A stretch of 64,000 bases of DNA from Schistocephalus solidus. Taxonomy: Eukaryota > Platyhelminthes > Cestoda > Diphyllobothriidea > Diphyllobothriidae. Under the pieces are notes generated by a model that saw only the letters and a program-made list of their open reading frames with translations, was not told the origin of the DNA and did not search any database. A program made the translations under genes and the position numbers. Positions 11,340 to 23,279 of the stretch are shown piece by piece. Numbering within the stretch: the stretch's first letter is position 1; the number at the start of each line of letters is the position of its first letter. The stretch lies in NCBI GenBank assembly GCA_017591395.1, contig WEDG01002098.1, forward strand, positions 98,507-162,506, given 5' to 3'.

Positions 11340-11900
11340 CCTGAGTGAATTATAGTAAGGGTGACTGGTGCAGCGTCAGCCTACCCTCCTCATCCCAGTA
11401 CGCTGGAAAGGCAAGGCCAGAAAGATTGGATATACGTTTTGAATACGTTTTGGATATACATTTTCGCTGATCTCTTCGCTACGTCTCTCTTGTCCCGCCC
11501 ACTTACCGGCCCCTCTGCCGACGCGAATGGGACTTTTCACTGGAATATCAGCCTTGTGATCTGTGTCTTAGGGCCAAATTATGAAGGAGCCATGATTACA
11601 TCACTGACAGTTATGCCGCGAGGTGTGGTGGCACGCTATGGGGCCCCGGCCGCGTCAGCCACCTACACCCTCTCCCATCTCCGGCCTTTTTGACTCTGTC
11701 TTGACACCGGGGATAAATGGGGGAGGAGGATAGAGTGCGGTAGATGCAGCGCAGGTCTACAATCACTTAAAACTAATCCACGCGCAAGTCACTGTCCCTG
11801 CACCACAATGGTGTGGAGCATACGGTGGACATCGTCGAACTACGACGGTCAAACTGTCGTTTGTGAATGGGGTTGTAGGGGTTAAAGGTTCAGTTTTGTC
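11340..11900 (+). repeat. Dispersed repeat family C, copy 1
   Basis: A GC-richer block with marks shared by copies at 12000-12270, 12290-12440, 29140-29690 and (reverse) 50930-51490. The shared marks are a CTCTCCCATCTCCGG box, a GAGGAGGATAGAGTGCGGTAG box, the motif 'cacgcgcaagtcac.gtccctgc', and 'gtggacatcgtcgaac'. No coding potential was recognised. It may be a non-autonomous element or the 3' tail of a larger one. Confidence 0.6.
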
Positions 11901-11999
11901 CCCTAAACAGGCGGCCTGGTAGATGTGCCAGACCAACACGGGGCCTAGATCAGGGCACAGTATTCAAGTTGCACTCCCATAACAAATGCCGGAGATGGG

Positions 12000-12440
12000 G
12001 AGCCTGGCGCCACGCGTAGGTTCGGGCTCCCGCCGCACCAGCTACCTGCGTCCGATCCCGCCTCTGCTCTTCTTGACTTGATCATGACATCAGGACCATA
12101 TGGCAGAGGAGGAGAGAGTGTGGTATATGCAGCGCAATTTTAATATCACTTAAAACTAATCCACGCGCAAGTCACCGTCCCTGCGCCCACGCCACTGTGG
12201 AGTACACGATGGACATCGTCCGAAACTACGTTTAAACTATCTTCAGTAGAGGGACTCGGTCATAACACCGGGCCAAGTTGGATGAGCAAGAAGAAATTTT
12301 GGTAGAGGCTGTGCAAGTCTTCTATTGCTACAAAGTAATTAACGCGCACGTCACCGTCCCTGCGCTTACCGTGCTGTGGGGTAAACAGTGGACATCGTCG
12401 GAATTGATGGTCGAACTGTCACTTTTGATGTCCCTTTTAT
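12000..12440 (+). repeat. Dispersed repeat family C, two tandem partial copies
   Basis: Two further occurrences of the family C 3' part in the same orientation, at 12000-12270 and 12290-12440. Each contains the 'caagtcaccgtccctgc'-type box followed by 'gtggacatcgtc'-type sequence. With copy 1 they form a cluster of three, suggesting repeated insertion or local duplication. Confidence 0.6.
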
Positions 12441-15400
12441 AAAGGTCACCGGTCGAAACTGGCAGCCACCGTCCTGGTGAACTCTCTGCCAAGTAATGCG
12501 CTCTTTTAGATGGAACATCTGAAAATATAAAATCATTATTATTCGAAAATAACAATTGTGTACAGTTAACAGCCAAATAATATTCGTAGATGACTTCGTA
12601 GTCTTTCTAGCGTTTACTTTCGCCAATTCGGGCAATAAACGGGACGTTGAAAGTAGGGCGATGTCTCGAAGATCTCTCTCGTTATTCCAGTGAAACGTTT
12701 TTGCTCCCCCAGTGATGCACTGGCAAGGTAAATTTCGCCCTAGTAGCGACTGCGTCGACCTTATATGCATCCTGCGTTCAGTCTTAGACCAGCAACAATG
12801 TTTTCGATAGAAGATGATTGTCCTCCACGGCGGTCGACTCGCTTCCTCCAAGTACCCTCTACAGGATAATAGGGGCGGATGGATTGCCTCCGGAATCCAT
12901 TAGCTTAAGCAAGGCGTACAATCACCTCATCTACATAATTTCTGGCTCGCGGAAATTGGAGTGAGTACCACGCTGTCAACAAAGGTGTCCGACATGTCTG
13001 TGTCCTCTTGTCAGATCTTATCAACTGTACAATAAACTTCTTTCTGCCTTCATAACTGTAGGACTGTGGGAGCATCCACGCCGACCAATAACCTAACGTA
13101 CGTTGATTTTGTCGCCGACGTCAATTAATCTGGAAACTTCGGTGAGGTGAAAAAAATCGCCTTTACACTGATGAGCCTCATGTGATGCGAATTCTCTCTG
13201 AAACCGATTGTAGGGATAACCTAAGCGCTACTCAACTATTGCGCGTCGCAAACAATACCCCTGCTCCTTTCAGTCGACAAAACGTTTGAGTCAGTAAAAT
13301 ATGTTGTTTACCTCGGGTTGCCTCTGCTGCTATCAAGAGGGGATAAATCACAGCGTCCTACCAACTGTGACGGTGTTTGAAACGTTGTGGCGAGGCTCAG
13401 TAAATAATAAAATTATGTTTACATGATGCTAGGATCACACCATCCCGTGTTTTAGCTGTGAAAAGTGGCCTCTAGGGCATTGGGGAGGTTGATGTGTCCT
13501 GACACTGGCATTTCTGGAGGGTACTACAGATTCGGCTCATAGGTTTTTCGAATTTAACTCTCCACCGCCTATTCTGAGCACCTGCTGGCGTTGACATAGA
13601 GGCCGCAGCCTCATATGGTTTGACCTTGTACTCACTGTCGTCATCTCTAACCCCCCTTCCCCTCTGTGTTGGTACCGTCACCGAGGTTATCAGTTAAGAA
13701 GTGGAACAATTTTTTAAGTACGACTGTTTTTGGTGTTTTGTAATGAAGCGGCAACTGAATAACTCTCGATGGAAGTTTAGACAGCTATCGTAGGATATGG
13801 ACTTAACTGTTTCGGGATGTTGTAGACTATGAAGCTGACTTAAATCAGCAGCGGTGCTAACCGTTTCAGTTCTAAGTGAGGACAAAGAAATAAGGATTGC
13901 AATCGATCCGCCTCGAATAAAACGCTTAGTTTCCTCAAAATAAACAACCAAATACATGTTTACGTTCTCACGACGCGCTACCATTCGTAACGTGTGAAGG
14001 ATGCCGATTAATGGAATAAGTCGCGCCAGGCTATATTGGCTCCCCGTTAATTTGACCTTTGCTGCAGTTTTCTCGTACGAGAGGTCCAGGAACGTCCTGG
14101 GTAGAGACCAGATAGCGTGTGAGATTCATGGACGAACCGGTTTGCGCTGTCAGCCACTGTGCCCACGCCTATCTTCACTCGTCTTGCCTTTGGCCTTTTA
14201 ATCTGAACACGATATGTGTAAGAGGAGTGTAACGCGTTGAATGCACTGCGTGTCTGATTGAATACAAGCAAATTCTCTTCAACGTCATCGCGGTTATATA
14301 CCGCGATGATTCTTGCAACTTGCGCATTTTCTGCGCCGGCGGACCGCTCCATTTTCTACTTCCAAAGACTTTTAGTTCAGGTGCCAACGTTTCCACCTGA
14401 ATTTATTTTCCTTGGTCAGCGTAAAAATTACCCCCCAGTCCTTCAGACTTTATGGGTTCTGGGACGGGTGAATGAGTCGTTTATGCAAACTTTTCCTGTT
14501 TTCCATTTGTTTATTTAAGCAGAAAAAAGTAAGAGTTCTCGCTAGCAACATTCATTTGGCCTTGGGCATTCCCAACCTACGCATTGATAAGCCGTGTCTC
14601 TCAATTTTTCCTGCCTAATGAAGGAATAATTTTTCTTTCTGTGGGCGTTCAACTTTAGACGATGATTGGCGGTCACGTCTGTGCACTTATTAACGTACTT
14701 CCTACTCATAGCTGCGAGTACTTCGGTCGGTGTGATATATTAAGGTTTTTATGCATCATGCAAGTGTGCAAAATGGTAGATTCCACGTTTTCAGTTTTTA
14801 TTTTTCACTAAGAAGCGTTTTTCGCTGAGCCCTCGTGACCATTCAAACCTACTTATCTAACAGCCGTAAATTGTCTGTCCTGTTGACTTCATGCAAGAAC
14901 AGTCTAGCTTCATTAATATACATCTTCTACTATCCATAGCCCTACTCTTCCTAGATTTCCGTCGCTTTTATAGTGTCATTTCCGACCGCCTGTCTCGTCT
15001 CCATCTCACTCTGGTCCGTCTAAATGTGACAGTTTGACTGTCACAGGCGACCAGTGTGCACAGTGGTAACCTGCATGTGAAGTTGTCTTTAGTGGGTTAG
15101 GCTTTTGATTCCTATACCGCCCTCGCCCATTCCCACACTTATAGCATTACTTTGACCAAACAAAGTCCATGGGATTCGAAATGGACATCATCCGGTTTCT
15201 ATTACCACAACCGCCAGTGTTCATTTGGGGGTGAGGGGGGGGGGGAGGTGGGATTGAGAATCTCACAGAAATAGGACAGGCCGTAAAATCTCCATTTACG
15301 CCTGGTGAATGAGTGCTCATCCCACACGATTAGGCCGCCAAACGCAGATATGAAGTACGCTCACGATTATATCCGATACTTCAGCCATTATAAAATGCTG

Positions 15401-16311
15401 ATCAAATGTATCAAGTCATTGATTAATGATCGTTATCTTTTATCTGTGCGCGACCGAATTAACCCATGTATTGCCAAAGTGTGTTTGTTTTTGAGTGTGG
15501 AGTGAGCTGTTGCAATGGAGACCATTAGCTTTGCTGTCTTGCAAATCATTTTCTGATCTACATAAAACGATTTATCGGTCCGTTTTGTTGTCGCAGTATC
15601 CCGATAAAGTTTTGGATAGTGAGATGTGCATGACGGGCTTTTGCTGGGGCTTCTGGCATTTGTTCTGCGAATTTGCGGTTGCAATTAAGGGCTGTTTGCT
15701 CTTTGCATGCACTTCTACTTGTGGTTGACCTTTTGTCTAGCCGATGTTCCCGTTGCGGTTAGTAGGAAGATATGCATTTAAGGCCAACTTTAGCTGCATA
15801 TGTTTTTGCAGCCGTGGTAGGTGGAAATGATGTCTTAAATGATAATACTATTGGTGTTTATGGCATGTTGTTTGTAAGGTCGTTGTCCTGTGCCATTGCT
15901 GTGGATACGAAGGTCTCCCCTGAGTTCAGTTCGTGCTCTGAATGATAATTGACAATGCAAACATGTTTGCAGGGATAGGGTATTGATGACTTTGTTCCAC
16001 CACTCTCCTGTATTGCATCCTTCTCTCGTCAGCTTGTTTGAATATGGCTACTCCACTTTATACAACAGTGCGCCAAAGAGGTACCTAATGAATATCATAG
16101 TATTGTCATTTTTGGCCGCATTGCCCGCGATTACCAGTAGCAACATAACCACCGAACCGTGGCTTAGGGATGTGCCCGTTAACTATCCTCACGACATGGT
16201 CTCTTTATTGCAGTTACACCTACTTCAGCCTAGCGCAGAGGCTGAGAATGTTTGTTCATCCCAGAGATTCAGTTTTCCAAATCCTCTCCCTCCACATCAC
16301 CATCAGTTTTC
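12441..16311 (+). other. Intron 5, middle part; no recognised element
   Basis: Open frames in this stretch match no family I can name. A G-rich run lies at about 15230-15250. Otherwise nothing supportable. Confidence 0.5.
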
Positions 16312-16639
16312 CTAGAGGCAACTCAACCGAAAAGATATAATTTTCATGCCTAGCCTTGGAACACTGTCCCGTATAGGAGCGTATTCCGAACGAAAATCCT
16401 GCACATCCTCCGTTTCCTGTTCAGGCGGATGCCATAGCAGCTTCATAGCGAGCCTTGTCGCCTGCTGGAAGCTTGTCTTAGTCTTACAATTTCGCTGTTG
16501 ACCTTTAAGTGTTTTTGAGATAGAACAACGCATGGGTGTGATTTCGTCCATTGCTGTGTGACCCCTTTCACTGGGATGCGCTATATTCCTCATTCGGTGC
16601 CGGTTGATGCACAACAGCCGTTTTCAACGTGCTTGCGCC

Positions 16640-17028
16640 CAACCCAACATATCGCATTCAGAAGCGAAAAGATCGAGGCCTCGCTGAATAGTCGTTTTGG
16701 TTTTAGGGCTCAGCACGTAGTCGTCCGCGAATAAGAGCTAGATGACTGGTTTTGAATATGTCAGATTTCGAGTAACTGTCCATCCGTTTGCCAGTTAATG
16801 TTGGTTTCTGGCTTCTCATCAGAATATCGACGGGGCAGAAAACATGATGCTGATGAGAGCGGGCACAAGTACACGATCCTGTTCAGAAATATTTTTCACC
16901 ACAAATGGTTCTGAGACCAACCCAATGTGTTTGGAATGTGCCATCGTGCAACTGCCTCACCATGTACAGAAATCGCTCTGGATATCCATGTTTTCCACCC
17001 TCCATCGCGGTTTCCATGGCCTTCGCTA
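16640..17028 (-). mobile_element. RTE-like LINE fragment: reverse-transcriptase core only
   Basis: Translating the minus strand in pieces gives degraded RT motifs in the right order. Near 16940-17027 is KHGYPERFLYMVRQLHDG, the helix after motif A. It is followed by SEPFVVKN and an altered VLVPALISIMFSA, the motif B region (normally Q-G-C-x-L-x-P-x-L-F). Near 16700-16738 is LLFADDYVLSPK, the catalytic F-A-D-D box. The frame shifts several times, so it is dead. It differs enough from the adjacent element at 17.1-20.3 kb to be a separate insertion. Confidence 0.7.
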
Positions 17029-17526
17029 AATAAAAAATAGTGCTGAGCAGATCCTGGCGTCTATGAATTTTTAGTAGTTATCGGGCGGCGAATTTCATGT
17101 GGATGGTAGTGACATATCCGTAGAAAAGTCGTTTGGGTAGTCTCTCGTTGTTCATTCTCACCAGGTGGCTGCTCCATCGCAGTTGAACTTGCCTCAGCAT
17201 GGCGTGGATGCTGAGGATGTCGGTCTGCTCCAGGACTTCCGTGTCTTGGATCCTGCCTTGCCACCTCAGCTTCAGTATTCTGTGGAAGCATCTGAGATGG
17301 AAGTGATTCAGCTTCCAGGCTGGGTTCGTGTAGATGGTCCAGGTCTCCGCTCCGTAAAGGAGTGGTGTCGAGACGATGGCTTGTACATCTTCAGTTTAGT
17401 GTTCAGGTGAATACCGTGGCGATTCCACACGGAGGCCTGACTGGCTTTGGAGATCCGTTGGGCAACCTCGTCATTAATTCTCGTGTTGCGTGACAGCGTG
17501 CTTCCCAGATAAGCAAAGCTTTCCAA

Positions 17527-18376
17527 ATTTTCGAGTTAAGCGCCGTTGACATTGATTTGGGGAGCATTGGCGGCTGTATTGGTTTTAAATCCGAAATTGG
17601 CAGAACCTGTGGCGAAGTGGTCCATGCTCCTTTCATTTCCTCCTCCGTCATGGTGTTAAGGGCGCAGTCGTCCGCGAAGAGCAAGTCATGGACTGTAGCC
17701 ATTGACATCCGAATTTGGGCCTGCATACGCCGACTGTTGAGAAGGTGCCCGTCAGTTCTGTAGGCGATGCGGATCCCAGGCTGTTCATCACGGTAGGCGT
17801 CCATCAGCATAGCCGAGAACATGAGGCTGAACAGGGTGGGAGCCAATACGCTGCCCTGCTTCACTCCGTTGGTCACTGCGAATGCCTCGGATACCGTCCC
17901 GTTGTCAGTGACGCGCGCCGTCATCCCCTCATGAAGCAAAAGATTCCACATTTTGCATTGAGCGCCGTTGAAAGTTATTCGAGGAGCATTGTATTTCGCG
18001 ATGGGCGGCGGTTGGTGCATGACCGCCGTTTTAGTTGTATTGGTTGTAAATACAAAATTGGCGCAGCCTGCGGCGAAGTGGTCCGTGCTCCTTTGCCTGT
18101 CCTCCTCCGTCACGGTGTAAAGGGCGCATTCGTCCGTGAAAAGCAAGTCATGGACTCTAGTAGTAGACACACACGTTGGAGCCTGCATGCGATGCCTGTT
18201 AAGAAGATGCCCGTCAGTTCTGTAGGTGATGCGGATGCCAGCGCGCTCAGCATAGCAAAGAACATGAGACTGAACAGGGTGGGAGCCAGTACGCAGCCCT
18301 GCTTCACTCCGTTGGTCACTGCGAATGCTTAAGATACCCTCCCGTTGTCAGTAATGCACGCCGTCATCTTTTCATG
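17527..18376 (-). repeat. Tandem duplication inside the RTE reverse-transcriptase core
   Basis: Two head-to-tail copies of about 410-430 bp (17527-17936 and 17947-18376) each encode the same palm segment, from the motif B region through the YADD-type box. The left copy keeps LLFADDCALNTMTEEEM; the right copy reads LLFTDECALYTVTEEDR, losing the catalytic pair. The copies differ by many substitutions and by indels: the left lacks about 39 bp present on the right after the thumb-proximal 'gagcattg' block, and the right lacks about 20 bp in the motif B-C spacer. Confidence 0.8.
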
Positions 18377-19020
18377 AATCTGACGCACCATGTGCGTAAA
18401 CTGCTCTGGACAGCCGAATTTCTGCATGATATTCCACAGTCCGTCGCGATTCACCGTGTCAAAGGCTTTCGTTAGATCCAAGAATATAGGATAGAGGTGG
18501 GCTCGCATCTCCTGGCACTTTTCTTCTAGCTAGCAGGTGGCGAAAATCATGTCGATTGTTCAGAGCTGTCGGCAAAAGCTACATTGGCTTTCGGGAGCAG
18601 GCCCTGCTCTAGCTGACCGTTCAAACGATTGAGAAGGATACGGGCGAAGATCTTCCCGGCGATGTTGAGCAATGATATGCCTCTGTGGTTATCACAGAGT
18701 TACCGATTCCCCTTCCGCTTGTAGAGATGTACGATGGTTGCGTCTTTGAAATCCTGAGGAAATTGTCCTTGGCGCCACATCTCCTGGAAAAGTGTTGTGA
18801 CTTCTGTAATCAGCCGGGGCCCGCCGTGCTTGTAGACTCTCGGTGGGATTGCGTCGGATCCCTGTGCTTTCCCGCTAGAAATCTGTTGCACGGTCTGGAT
18901 GGTTTCTGGTAGGGAAGGTGGCAGATCCAGGTAATTGTTTGTGTCCACTTGAGGGAACCGGTCAATGGCAGCATCGGAGATGGCCGATTAGCAATTAAGG
19001 ACACTTCTGAAGTACTCGGC

Positions 19021-19437
19021 TCAGCTCTTCAGAATTTGGGATTTCGCTGTCAGAAGTGTTGTGCCGTCAGATCTGAGCAGCGGTGTGGTTCCTTTGATGC
19101 AGAGGCCGTAGATGGCCTCGATGGCTTTGAAGAAGTTTTTCACTCCATTGCGGTCCGCATACCCCTGAATTTCCTCAGCCTTTCGGACCATCCGGACGTA
19201 CCGCATCTCCCGCAGCCGTTGCTGTTCAAGTCCGTGGCATCTGAAGAAGGCTGCTTTGGTGGCTTCAGTCCGAAGGTCCATGTAGGCTCTGTGTAGTCCA
19301 TTATTCTCCGCCAGTAGGTTGCTTATATCAGCGTCATTGACGTTAAACCAGTCCTGGGGTTGCCGGCGTGCGCGTCCGAGGATTTCGAGGGCGGTGGACT
19401 GGGTGACATTTCGCAGTTGACACCATCGTGTCTCCAC
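19021..19437 (-). pseudogene. RTE linker between endonuclease and RT
   Basis: An open stretch of 138 residues rich in Arg, Glu and Ala, with ILGRARRQPQDWFNVNDADI and EEIQGYADRNGVKNFFKAIE. This matches the linker of flatworm RTE-like polyproteins, which precedes the RT fingers. It is the longest uninterrupted part of the element. Confidence 0.75.
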
Positions 19438-19547
19438 GGTGGCGTTATTATCGGGAGCATGCAGGTCCTAAAGATTCTGGGTTATCTGTTTGCTGAACTC
19501 AAAACAGTGAGCAGGTAAATTAAAAGAGTATTTAACTTACCTGGTGG

Positions 19548-20290
19548 TCACTTACCTTGGTGCCTTCGTCGGGGTTGAGGTCGGAGCCTCATCTTAGGGA
19601 TGCCGAGGTGGTGATCCGTCCAGCCAGCGGCATCGCAGATCGCCTTGGTCACCAGCACGTCCTGTCGATCTCGCCTCCGGACGAGAACATATTTCAGCAG
19701 CTGCAAGCGCCGCGGCCGAGGGTGCATCCACGTGGCCTTCTCCCGCGTCGGAAGGCGGAAGAAGGTGTTGGTAAGCAGGAGACGGTATTCCGCGCAGGTT
19801 CGCAGAAGAAGAGGAAGGCCGTTATCGTTGCGGCCACCAAGACTCTGGGGACCCAGCACTCCCTGTCAGGCATTGTGGTCACTCCCGACCCGCGCTTTGA
19901 AGTTGCCAAGGCCAATAAACTTATCCGCCTTCGGCACAGTCGCCAGGAGGGCGTGCAGGTCCTCGTAGAATTTGTCCTTCGCAACATCAGAGCTCGTCAT
20001 TGTGGGTGCGTAGGCGCTGATGATTTCGGCGAACTTGTCTCCCCGAAGAGACAGGCAGAGGCTCATTAGGCGATCATTGATGCCCTGCGGCAGACAGGGC
20101 AGACGTCCCACGATCTCATTCCGAATGACAAAGGCGACATCAGCGTCGCGTCACTCTGCCTTTGGTCGGCCGCTCCAGAAGAAGGTGTAGCCGGCCCCCA
20201 CCTCATCCAGCCGAGCCTGTTCAGATAATTGGGTCTCGCTGAGGGCAGCAATGTCCACCTTTTAGCACGCCAGTTCCCGAGCGACTAATA
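19548..20290 (-). pseudogene. RTE endonuclease domain (broken)
   Basis: The apurinic-like endonuclease domain spans at least three frames on the minus strand. Recognisable parts include LSEQARLDEVGAGY-like sequence near 20200, [20 protein letters not shown] (about 20052-20111), [19 protein letters not shown], and the [13 protein letters not shown] end near 19680. In active enzymes the catalytic motif reads GDFN; here it is GNFK, replacing residues needed for catalysis. Confidence 0.8.
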
Positions 20291-20340
20291 CCGTCCTCCG
20301 TTTCAGTCGGTTGCTCCTCGGATTGTCTTAAAGGGAATGA

Positions 20341-21379
20341 AAATTACAGGCTGCTAGTGTAAGCGGACTTACCCGACCAGCCCGGAGGGTATGGCGCGGT
20401 GGGGACGGGGAGTATTGTTATTTGTTTGTGTTCTACGACCGCGTGGTTTGTAATCTTCGAGCCGTGGCTGGCTGCAGAAGACCTGATACCCAGCATTTGT
20501 TTAGGGCATCTTTGCTTCCCCTTCTTCCGTGAGGAGGCAAGCAGTGCTGTCCCTAAATATGACTGCTAGGACATATCAGACGGCTGTTGAACTCCACTAT
20601 GGGTCACGAATTTGTTTTAGTGGGAGAGTTACCCGAGTTAGCCCGGGATTGCAGTCAAACTCGCCGAAAACTTTACTGGATGAGGGGAGGTGGGGTGTTC
20701 GGTAGTCAGAAATACCGGATGTGGGCACACATAACACCGCAGACCCTCGTCTGGTTTAGCCCGCTGATCGCGATGGTTGCCCGAGGTGTAGCCGCCTTGG
20801 AATAGCCCAGCTTCGAGGAGCGGCAGGTGATAGTTGGGTACTAGTTTTAGGCGGCCACAGGAGCATTCACCACCTGTACAAGACAAATGGAGCGACCTAC
20901 TGCTATCTGTGTCGTGCTACCCCTAACTGGTACCCCCTTCACCTCAGGGGGCACCACACGCACACACATCCATCAGATACCACCTTTTTATCGCGTAATA
21001 TCCTGTTTAAGCCTACTTTCTAGGGCATTGGGATCCGAGCGGGTTATTTTTTAACCTTCGTTACGTCATCATCCACTTTCCAGCCTTCCTCAGCCTACCA
21101 CTTGGGCATTTCTCCTTATCAATGCTCGGTCTGCATGGTTCACTAAACCTGAGCATCGTCTCATATTTGCCGGGTGAAGTGGTCGCATTTTACAACTTTG
21201 CAAGTATCATTTCATGCGCAGAATGTAGTTTTTCCCGACAATTGCGCAGTTTGGCTCTGCCTGACTTTGGTCTTTTGAGGTGTGCACTAGTGTTTTTCTG
21301 TTTACAGTTAACGAATTACTTTGGGAAACAAGGGGGACGGGGAGTTGACTCGGGCGCAGTGTTTGGCAGCCTTCAACGG
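20341..21379 (+). other. Upstream flank of the RTE element, nothing recognised
   Basis: Probably contains the 5' end of the RTE element, whose border I cannot place. GC-richer near 20650-20900. No other protein or RNA feature was recognised. Confidence 0.4.
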
Positions 21380-21510
21380 CCCGTCTGCGCATGTCATTCA
21401 CGACTTTGTCTCCAATATATGGGTCCGCTTTCTGTCAGGGCAGGTCAGATCTCACATGTGTGTGCCTAATGTGGAGACCGCATTAAGAAGGAGCCAATAC
21501 AGCGTGACTC
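21380..21510 (-). repeat. Dispersed repeat family C, short fragment
   Basis: Shares with the minus copy at 50930-51490 the block around 'cattaagaaggagccaa' and 'gcgtgactctcagcc'. Only the central part is present. Confidence 0.5.
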
Positions 21511-22933
21511 TCAGCCCGTCACTTTTCTCTCATGAGGACCCTCTTATCTTATCTTTTGGGAAATCTTCCAAGCCCTGTAGGTGTCCAGTAAATAGAAGTA
21601 ACTGCCGTCCGTCACAATATTCTGTAGACCAGAACGTAGTTGTCCTCTGGAAATCGTTTTCTCAATCCAATTTTCCCTGAAATCCATACTGTGTATTAAT
21701 ACAAGTACCATATGCAATTTCTATCGACTAGTTTAACAGGATTTGTCTTTTTTTCCGGTGTGGAAAATTATCTTGGTGGATGCGAACCTAAACTTACCAC
21801 TCTTTTCAAAGTTATAAACAGCCAATTTTGATGGCGCTTCACCCCATTGCACAGCCAGTTTATGTTCCTGTATGCCCGATTCGATACTGCCTTCAGTCCG
21901 ACCTATTCAATTATAAAAACCGTTTGAATACGGGATAGTCTACATTAATTCGACCGCTCTCTTAGATTTGATTGACCCTTGATTTCCATCATCCTGCTGC
22001 GCATGATATCATCGAACCAGTGTGAAATGCCGCTGCTGCTTCTTCACAAATATTTCGCTTCATGAGCCAACATAGTTTTGAATTCGCATAGCTCGCCCCT
22101 AGATCACCCCCGGCAACGTCGGATGATTATTTTAGGCGCGTGTCAGCCCTCTGAAGCACTCGCACTTGAACACTCACGACTGCTTTATACCGGCGCTCGA
22201 GGACCCGACGGAACACCTGCTCCACTCACTTGCCGCCGCCAGAACGTAAATCTATGATCCACCTGGTAGACCGACCAACTCTATGCCAATCTTGACACGA
22301 GCTGAAACCTTGGATCTTTCTGGCCTGAGTTGAGCAATAATTTACAGATAACTGCAACTAAGGTAGAAGCCGTTATTCTGTATTTGTCGGCGGCTTTTCT
22401 CGATCTCTGATTGCCCGTTTCCAGGCGAACGTTTGCAGGGGGGCTCAAGACCGTAATTTTAAAGCAATACAGAATGGCTTCAAACTCCGTCATTCAGTCA
22501 GGATATTCTAATAGGCGCCAGCTAAAGTGGCAGTTTTTGCACCTTCGCACGACCTTTGCCTTCGCTATCTGCGATATTTACATCGCATGCCCCAAGTTAC
22601 CGAAAAGATGTTCATTCAGACAACTCCACGGCAACAAGGGATCCAGATTGCTTAACGATGTGCTTGATCCATTGCTGTATTTCCAACATCGGATGAGGAG
22701 GGAGGGGACGTAGAAGCCTCAACGTGCCTTTTTGCGGATGTGCACAATGGGCTGCGTTCATTAAAGCAATCGAAATGCTTCTCTCTGTAAATTATTCTTT
22801 GCTGCTTTGTTTTAATTTCCAATCTCGGGCCAGTATGTGGCCAAGCATGTCACTAGAAGGACAGATTACGTAATTTATCCCGGTTCACTCTTGCTGGGCC
22901 CCTACCTTTTGCCAATGTTTTTTTCCGGTGCAG
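21511..22933 (+). other. Intron 5, right end; nothing recognised
   Basis: Ends at the acceptor TTTTTTTCCGGTGCAG for exon 6. No element recognised. Confidence 0.6.
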
Positions 22934-23279
22934 CTGAAGCAGCTCTTCTTCAACTGCCACAACCGTCTGGATATGCCACCGCACGTCTACTCGGTAGCGC
23001 AAACCGCACTGGCCCGCCTGGACGCCGTTTTCTATCTGCGACAGCACTATGACGCCAAAAGTGCCTCCGAGCCGCCCACTGGTCAGTCGGAGGCTGTCAG
23101 TAACGGCACACTGCTGACCACCAGCCTCTTCTCTCAGCCATCCGTTGCCCTGAAAATACCAACGCAAGCCATCTGCCTCCTCGGCCGTTCGGGTGCGGGA
23201 AAGTCGATTTCAACAGAACACATCCTCGAGTATTGCATCTGCCGTGCAGCATTCACCGATTCTGCCGATACACTCACGG
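22934..23279 (+). CDS. Myo18: Myo18 exon 6: P-loop exon
   Basis: Residues 355-469 plus one base (phase 0 to 1). After a helix with MPPHVYSVAQTALARLDAVF (the myosin H-I-Y-A-V-A segment), the exon carries the nucleotide-binding P-loop GRSGAGKS at residues 438-445 (23183-23206), then ISTEHILEYCICRAAF. Conventional myosins have GESGAGKT; vertebrate MYO18A also lacks the Glu. Between the helix and the P-loop strand lies an insert of about 30-40 residues rich in Ser, Thr and Gln (AKSASEPPTGQSEAVSNGTL) not expected in other class XVIII heads. The acceptor is TTTTTCCGGTGCAG and the donor GTAGGC. Strong G/C third-position bias supports coding. Confidence 0.92.

Larger units (their letters stand above)
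17080..20340 (-). mobile_element. RTE-like non-LTR retrotransposon, near full ORF, defective
   Basis: Reading leftward on the minus strand, the protein order is that of RTE-type LINEs: APE-like endonuclease (20290-19550), linker (19437-19021), RT fingers and palm (18948-17560), thumb and C-terminal region (17526-17085). Key pieces: [20 protein letters not shown] and [20 protein letters not shown] (endonuclease); FLDLTKAFDTVNRDGLW (RT motif A, intact, about 18433-18484); VTNGVKQGCVLAPTLFSLMF (motif B); LLFADDCAL (motif C); [20 protein letters not shown] (thumb). It is antisense to Myo18 and sits in its intron 5. Stops and frameshifts are frequent and the endonuclease GDFN motif is GNFK, so it is inactive. 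The RT core is tandemly duplicated. Confidence 0.88.

Noticed and set aside
17715..20069. Plus-strand open frames of 100-200 codons over the RTE element
   Set aside because: They are antisense shadows of the minus-strand RTE polyprotein and carry no motif of their own.
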